Part shown: piece by piece, positions 59,247 to 64,000 of the stretch
Numbering within the stretch: position 1 is the first letter of the stretch
Layout of the letters: each line of letters starts with the position of its first letter
Source: Enterobacter cancerogenus
GTDB lineage: Bacteria > Pseudomonadota > Gammaproteobacteria > Enterobacterales > Enterobacteriaceae
Length of the DNA stretch: 64,000 bases
Direction: 5' to 3'
NCBI GenBank assembly: GCA_000773965.1
Contig: JRUP01000045.1
Coordinates: 59,969 to 123,968 of the forward strand
Position numbers and translations under genes: made by a program
Notes under the pieces: generated by a model
Database searches by the model: none
Told to the model about the DNA's origin: nothing
Seen by the model: only the letters and a program-made list of their open reading frames with translations

Positions 59247-59820
59247 AACGCCCTCTCTCTTTGCGCAACCATGCGTAAGCTCTATGGCTTCTTATTAAAG
59301 AGAGTTTGGTAATAATTATTGCGATCCTAATCACTGGGATGAATGTTAAGAAACTGTGTTACTTACGGCGTGATCGAAGGGGCACATTTTACGGGTTATA
59401 AAGCTATTAAGCGGAGCCATAGGGATTTTAAGCGGGATGATTCATTAGAAATGGTGACTAAAAAAGCGGGTGTAACCTGATGCCGTAACATGACATGCAA
59501 CAAGGTCGCCATTAATGGTGAAATGCTGGTTAGTAAAGCGACGGGTGATAACGCAGTCTGGGGTCGCTTTTGGGCTGCCGGTCCTCGCGCCGCTAACGCG
59601 GTACCTTCACTTTATTCGTCAGCCGGGCGGACCGGCTCAGACGGAACATCCCTGTTCCGGCTGCGCCTTTCGCCAGCATCCATGCTGGCTCTCCTGGCTT
59701 CCTCACTCCGTTCAGCGCTGCGAAATGCCAGCCCAAAAGCGCCCCCAGCCTGCTCTTAAGCTTCAGTGCGTACTGTTAAATAAGGGCATGACATCTTTGG
59801 TTTTGGTGCCTGATAGCATG
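59247..59820. other. Gene-free region with several GC-rich hairpins
   Basis: 574 bases between the transporter and the cytochrome gene. From about 59560 to 59760 it holds several possible stems in a row, for example GGAACA/TGTTCC near 59645 and CCAGCAT/ATGCTGG near 59680. Open frames here lack ribosome-binding sites and known domains. It may be an intergenic repeat or a structured RNA. Confidence 0.45.
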
Positions 59821-61215
59821 TTAACTGCGCTTACGGCGCAGGACGCGCCACACGACAATCACCACCAGCAACACAATGATCCCACCAATCATACCCGGCA
59901 ACATCATCGGTTGCAGACGCGCCAGCAGCGGTGGATGACCGCCCTTTCTCACCCACGCCACATCACCCGCCGTCACGGTAACCTCGGCATTGCCGTAATG
60001 CGCTAACACGAAGTTACTGATATCGGCGACCTGCTGGTCATTCAGTTTGTCGACATAGGACGGCGAACTGAAGCCCGGCATCAGCACCTGATGATCGGCG
60101 GTGTCACGTTGCACACCAAACAAAATGGCAGAGATCAGGTTGTTCGGATTACGCAGCCCGGTTGCCGTGTTGTGGAACAGCGATGGATAAGCCTGATTAG
60201 CACTGCCCGCGCCATCCGGCTGGTGACAGCTGGCGCAGTTGCCGCTGAACAGCGCCGCGCCGTTGTCCAGCGAGTGATTAGCATTGTTCGGGTTGCGCCC
60301 ACGCACACTATTTTCCACATCATAAGGCGCGCCGTAGCTAAAGGCTGGAATAGTGTCCCCTTCATCACGAATCGGTGCGGTGCCTTTCAGGTAAGTGGCG
60401 ATAGCATGTAAATCGCTCTCCGGCAGATACTGCAGGCTGTGCTCAACCGCTTCCGCCATACCGCCCGCCGCCTGGTTTTTGCCCGGTGCGCGTCCGGTTT
60501 TCAGATACTGCACCAGCTCGTCATCACTCCAGCCGCCAATACCGCTCATCTCATCCGACGTGATGTTTGGCGCATACCAGCTGCCCAGCGGTCCGCCAGC
60601 CAGTGGACGATCCTGCTGCTCCTGCATCATAAATCCGCGCGGTGTGTGGCAAGTATTGCAGTGTGCCAGGCCGTTGACCAGATAGTTACCGCGATTCCAC
60701 TCCGCGCTTTTGCTGCCATCGTTCTGCCACATCTTGTTGTTGGCGAACATCATGTTCCAGAAGCGCATGCTGAAGCGCAGATTAAACGGGAACGGCAGAT
60801 CGGTCTGCGGGTTGTGCTGCGCCTGCGCTTTGACGCCATGCATCATGTAGTAGTAAAGCGCGTGCAGATCTTCATCGGTCATCATGCTGTAAGAGGTATA
60901 AGGCATCGCCGGATAAAGCTGCGCCCCGTCCGCACGTACACCATGACGTACTGCCTCAGAGAACTGAGCTTCGCTATAGTTGCCGATGCCGCTGCTGTCG
61001 GGCGTGATGTTAGTGGCGTAAATGGTGCCCATCGGTGACGCAATACCGTAGCCGCCGCTGTAGGCGGTTTTGCTGCCTGGCGCAGTGTGGCACGCCTGGC
61101 AGTCAGACGCCGTGGCAACCTGTTCACCCTGACGCAGCAAATTCACGTCCAGTGTTTCCGCTTGTGCGCCAAACGCCATCAGCGCGAATAAGCTACCTGC
61201 AAGCAGCGTTTTCAT
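59821..61215 (-). CDS. Tri-heme cytochrome c subunit of a membrane sugar/gluconate dehydrogenase
   Basis: 464 residues with a signal peptide (MKTLLAGSLFALMAFGAQAE), three c-type heme sites (CQACH at 39-43, CNTCH near 184, CASCH near 325) and a C-terminal membrane anchor (GGIIVLLVVIVVWRVLRRKR). This build is that of the cytochrome subunit of gluconate-2-, sorbitol- and alcohol-type dehydrogenases, passing electrons to ubiquinone. It overlaps the flavoprotein gene as ATGA. Confidence 0.9.
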   Translation of the reverse strand: MKTLLAGSLFALMAFGAQAETLDVNLLRQGEQVATASDCQACHTAPGSKTAYSGGYGIASPMGTIYATNITPDSSGIGNYSEAQFSEAVRHGVRADGAQLYPAMPYTSYSMMTDEDLHALYYYMMHGVKAQAQHNPQTDLPFPFNLRFSMRFWNMMFANNKMWQNDGSKSAEWNRGNYLVNGLAHCNTCHTPRGFMMQEQQDRPLAGGPLGSWYAPNITSDEMSGIGGWSDDELVQYLKTGRAPGKNQAAGGMAEAVEHSLQYLPESDLHAIATYLKGTAPIRDEGDTIPAFSYGAPYDVENSVRGRNPNNANHSLDNGAALFSGNCASCHQPDGAGSANQAYPSLFHNTATGLRNPNNLISAILFGVQRDTADHQVLMPGFSSPSYVDKLNDQQVADISNFVLAHYGNAEVTVTAGDVAWVRKGGHPPLLARLQPMMLPGMIGGIIVLLVVIVVWRVLRRKRS

Positions 61216-62867
61216 GCGAACTCCTTCATACGCAGGCTGATGTCATGTGCCGCTTTCAGGCCCAGTGCCGCCATAGTCAGCGTACTGTTTACCACGCTGG
61301 CTGAAGGGATCGCACCGCCGCCCGGCAACCACAGGTTCTCATGATCAAACGCACGGCAGTTGCCATCCACGACTGCATCTTTGCCGCTTTTGCCCATGAT
61401 CACGCCGCCCATGATGTGGTTGTTGGCATTAAGACCTTTACTGATGGCGAACTCTTTGCCGTTAAACAGCTTGCCGATTTTCTCCAGCTGTTCGTGCGAC
61501 ACTTCCGCGCCCTTGCGCACGTAATCGCCGACGTCGTAATAGATATCCGGACACGCCAGGCCGTGTGGATCTTTGCGTGTTTTGCTCAGGGTGAGACGGT
61601 TTTCCGGATCAGGCAGCGGTTCGAGGCTGATGGAGATATCGACGCTGTGCACTGAACGATAGCGAATCTCCTCATCCAGCGCTTTGCCGACCAGTCCCTT
61701 TTTCAGCGCCTGCTGGGTGGCGGCCACAACGCGCGAGATGTTATTCAGAATCATTTTGTTAGCCGAGTAATCACGACGGAACTCGCCATCACGATAGCCG
61801 ACCATGCAACTGCTTTGCGCCGGTCCACGTCCCAGCCACACCGGTTCTTCGGTGAGGAACGAACAGTGGAACCCGGAGTGATCCATCATATTGCGGCCCA
61901 CCATATCAGAACCGTTGGCAATACCGTTCGGGTTACCACCGTTAGCGGCCAGCAGCAGCAGGCGCGGCGTTTCGATACCGTTACAGGCCAGAGCGAAGGC
62001 CTTACCGCTGGCTTTGTGCGAGGCGCCAGACGCATCTTTCCAGTGCACAGCGGTGATGCGGTTGTTGTCGTCGGTATCGATTTTGTAAACCACCGCTTCG
62101 GCCAGCACCACTGCGCCATTCCGCTCGGCGCGTTCAATGTGGTGGATGCCGTTGTACATCGCGCCGATCGGGCAGATCGGTTGACAGTTATTGTTACCGC
62201 AACAGGTTGGACGCCCTTCCCACGGACGCGTGCTGCGCCCTTGTGGAATCGGCACCAGGTTGTAACCGTGCGGATTCACCACGCTAGCGAAATAGTTATC
62301 ACCGTGGGCAAACGGCACCATATCCATCGGGTACGGCTGGCTACGTTCAATCGGCGACTGCATATGCGGATCGTTTGGCCCCGCCACACCAATTTCATTT
62401 TCGGCACGGCAATACCACGGCTCCAATTCGTCATAGCTGATTGGCCAGTCACGCCCCACACCGTATTTTGACTGCATCACAAAATCGCTCGGGTGATGAC
62501 GCCAGCACGATGCCGCCCAGTGCCAGGTGGTGCCGCCGACCGTGCGCAGATAACCCTGCTGGAAACTGGAGGCGTTAGGACCGGTCACATTGACGTAGTT
62601 GTTCGGCGGGAAATAGAGCGGTGCGGGCGCAAATTTGGACTGCGGATAAAGCCCCTGGAAATCTGACCCAGCGCGATTCGCAAACGGCATGTTGCGCCAG
62701 TTTTCTACCGCTTGGGCGCGGTCAATGCGTAAACCTGCTTCCAGTACCAGCACCGAGTACCCCAGACTGACGAGTTCGTTCGCCATCAATCCACCGACCA
62801 CACCTGAGCCCACAATCACAATGTCCGCGGAGGCATCACCCTGCGCAGTAAAAGTTGGTTTTTTCAT
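61212..62867 (-). CDS. GMC-type flavoprotein subunit of a membrane sugar/gluconate dehydrogenase
   Basis: 551 residues. FAD loop IVIVGSGVVGGLMANELVSLGYSVLVLEAG, GGTTWHWAASCWRHHPSDF, CCGNNNCQPICPIGAMYNG (Cys-rich loop near residue 220) and HIMGGVIMG with the catalytic His, then the C-terminal NSTLTMAALGLKAA. It should oxidise gluconate or a related sugar or sugar acid at the periplasmic side and pass electrons to the cytochrome subunit. The exact substrate is not set by sequence alone. Confidence 0.88.
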   Translation of the reverse strand: MKKPTFTAQGDASADIVIVGSGVVGGLMANELVSLGYSVLVLEAGLRIDRAQAVENWRNMPFANRAGSDFQGLYPQSKFAPAPLYFPPNNYVNVTGPNASSFQQGYLRTVGGTTWHWAASCWRHHPSDFVMQSKYGVGRDWPISYDELEPWYCRAENEIGVAGPNDPHMQSPIERSQPYPMDMVPFAHGDNYFASVVNPHGYNLVPIPQGRSTRPWEGRPTCCGNNNCQPICPIGAMYNGIHHIERAERNGAVVLAEAVVYKIDTDDNNRITAVHWKDASGASHKASGKAFALACNGIETPRLLLLAANGGNPNGIANGSDMVGRNMMDHSGFHCSFLTEEPVWLGRGPAQSSCMVGYRDGEFRRDYSANKMILNNISRVVAATQQALKKGLVGKALDEEIRYRSVHSVDISISLEPLPDPENRLTLSKTRKDPHGLACPDIYYDVGDYVRKGAEVSHEQLEKIGKLFNGKEFAISKGLNANNHIMGGVIMGKSGKDAVVDGNCRAFDHENLWLPGGGAIPSASVVNSTLTMAALGLKAAHDISLRMKEFA

Positions 62868-62896
62868 GATTTTTCGTCGTTTTAGTTTTGAGGAAA

Positions 62897-63463
62897 TTAC
62901 AACTGTTCGATATGACCGTCGTGCTCATCCGGCACCGGTGCGGTCCACCAGATTGGGCCATTGCCGCAGTACGTCGGCACCACCAAACCATCGCTGACCG
63001 TCTGGTACATCAGCGCCTGTTTGTAAGCCACCAGTGTGCCGTGATAGTCATCCCCCACCGTGCCGGTGTACCAGGCCGTGACGATTTGATAGAGGAAATC
63101 ATGCAGTCCGGCGCTACTGGCTTTTGCCAGAAAATCATCGGCACTGATTTGCGGAGTGACCAACGCGCTGAGTTGGGCAAGACGGGGCACAAACTGCGCG
63201 TCACGCTGCGCCAGGACCTCGTAAAAGCGCGCAGCAAGAGTCACATCCAGGTGTTTGTGTTCGGTGATTGCTTGTGAGATCTGCACAAACTGTTTCACCG
63301 CGTCGCTGGCGTGAATCACGCTGGCCGCAAACGCCCTCCCTGGCAGGGCTGCGACCGCGCCAGTAACGGTTAATCCGAGTGTGGCGAGCAGAAATTCCCT
63401 GCGAGTGGAACCGGTTCCATTTTTGATTACAGAAACGGTTTCGGGTGCAAAATGTCGTTTCAT
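62897..63463 (-). CDS. Tat-exported small subunit of the sugar/gluconate dehydrogenase
   Basis: 188 residues from the ATG at 63463, with a twin-arginine signal (STRREFLLATLGLTVTGAVAA) that would carry the folded flavoprotein across the membrane with it. The mature part ends in VVPTYCGNGPIWWTAPVPDEHDGHIEQL, typical of gluconate-2-dehydrogenase subunit 3-like proteins. It is the first gene of the three-gene operon. Confidence 0.85.
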   Translation of the reverse strand: MKRHFAPETVSVIKNGTGSTRREFLLATLGLTVTGAVAALPGRAFAASVIHASDAVKQFVQISQAITEHKHLDVTLAARFYEVLAQRDAQFVPRLAQLSALVTPQISADDFLAKASSAGLHDFLYQIVTAWYTGTVGDDYHGTLVAYKQALMYQTVSDGLVVPTYCGNGPIWWTAPVPDEHDGHIEQL

Positions 63464-63733
63464 GGGGTTACCTGATGCTGAGACAAAAGAGGAGAAAGCC
63501 AAACGGCGCTATCCTAACGATTTCGTTGCAAAATTGTTATCAGGATTTGAACGAAATCCCATTAAAGGGTGTGGATTTAGCTCTAAATGATAATTTAGGT
63601 CAAAAATTGTTGGGTTTGGGATAGTTGCGAGGAGGGATTGAATGTGGGTAAAAATTAATCACACAGACAGTTGAACGCTATTTAGGTTATGATAATATTC
63701 AATAATCTACATAACCAAATCAGGAGTTCCTCC

Positions 63734-64000
63734 ATGAGTCTCATCGAACAACATGCAGGGGTTTCCACATTGATTGGCACCCCTAAAGAAGTCAAAACAC
63801 GGTTAGGAAAATCTCAGGCTAATCAGGTATTAGTGGTGTCCTTCGATAACATCAGCAACCTGCGTGTGCTCAGTACGCTGACAGAAAATATTTCTACTGT
63901 AGCTTCAACCATGTTTGAAATTTTTAAAGAGCGGCAGGAGAAGCAGTCACTCGAGATATTGGTTGGATCGATGCTGCCCAAGGCCCCCGCCTCACCACAC
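63734..64000 (+). CDS. N-terminal part of an unrecognised protein
   Basis: The ATG follows AGGAG by seven bases and 89 codons are visible before the window ends. The sequence starts MSLIEQHAGVSTLIGTPKEV and later reads NLRVLSTLTENISTVASTMFE. No signal peptide or known motif. The 130 bases before it are AT-rich and probably hold the promoter. Confidence 0.6.
   Translation, partial: MSLIEQHAGVSTLIGTPKEVKTRLGKSQANQVLVVSFDNISNLRVLSTLTENISTVASTMFEIFKERQEKQSLEILVGSMLPKAPASPH

Noticed and set aside
59490-60006. Two frames in the hairpin region before the cytochrome gene
   Set aside because: They overlap the GC-rich hairpins or the cytochrome gene on the other strand and lack translation signals.

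Overview
The window reads as a chromosomal segment of an enterobacterial gammaproteobacterium, most likely of the Erwiniaceae (Pantoea/Erwinia-like). This is an inference from gene content: a complete malonate decarboxylase operon, ThiO-type thiamine synthesis, a membrane sugar/gluconate dehydrogenase of three subunits, a Fur-controlled catecholate siderophore locus and a sitABCD operon. No rRNA, tRNA, CRISPR array or intact insertion sequence was seen.

Layout. 1-5300 is a patchy accessory area: the tail of a VOC protein, two small unknown genes, a barstar-like gene whose end runs into a dispersed repeat, a membrane protein with ankyrin-like segments, a flavin monooxygenase and the decayed LysR gene beside it. 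5300-15970 holds an MFS pump, a short-chain dehydrogenase with a divergent LysR regulator, a cupin, a methyltransferase, a toxin-antitoxin pair, an acyltransferase-3/SGNH protein, a frameshifted YoaK-family gene, a LysE-type exporter and a lipoprotein.

16150-31000 is a siderophore locus: TonB-dependent receptor, divergent fes-like esterase, MbtH-like protein, a 2794-residue dimodular NRPS (C-A-T-E-C-A-T-TE), an EntS-like exporter and a FepB-like binding protein. Two Fur-box-like sites fit iron control. The module order, the inner epimerase and a serine code in the second module suggest a catechol-D-(basic amino acid)-L-serine product of the chrysobactin/vanchrobactin type rather than enterobactin. 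The dihydroxybenzoate genes must lie elsewhere.

31300-36800 is one thiamine operon (thiO-S-G-F-Z-X-Y) behind a TPP riboswitch. It makes the thiazole half and imports a pyrimidine precursor. Next come a standalone lumazine synthase and the sitABCD manganese/iron transporter behind a textbook MntR box.

41030-52000 carries the malonate decarboxylase operon (mdcA-B-C-D-E-F-G-H with mdcR), flanked by two Fic proteins. The first lacks the catalytic histidine and is preceded by eight copies of a GGGCC-type motif spaced about two helical turns apart. The second has the canonical motif and a small convergent gene overlapping its end.

52000-57000 is an uncharacterised catabolic operon (DUF2848 protein, amidase, dimeric alpha/beta-barrel protein, MHS transporter) with a divergent GntR/FCD regulator. 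A LuxR-type regulator with a 39-residue membrane peptide, an ACS-type transporter, the sugar dehydrogenase operon and the start of an unrecognised gene close the window.
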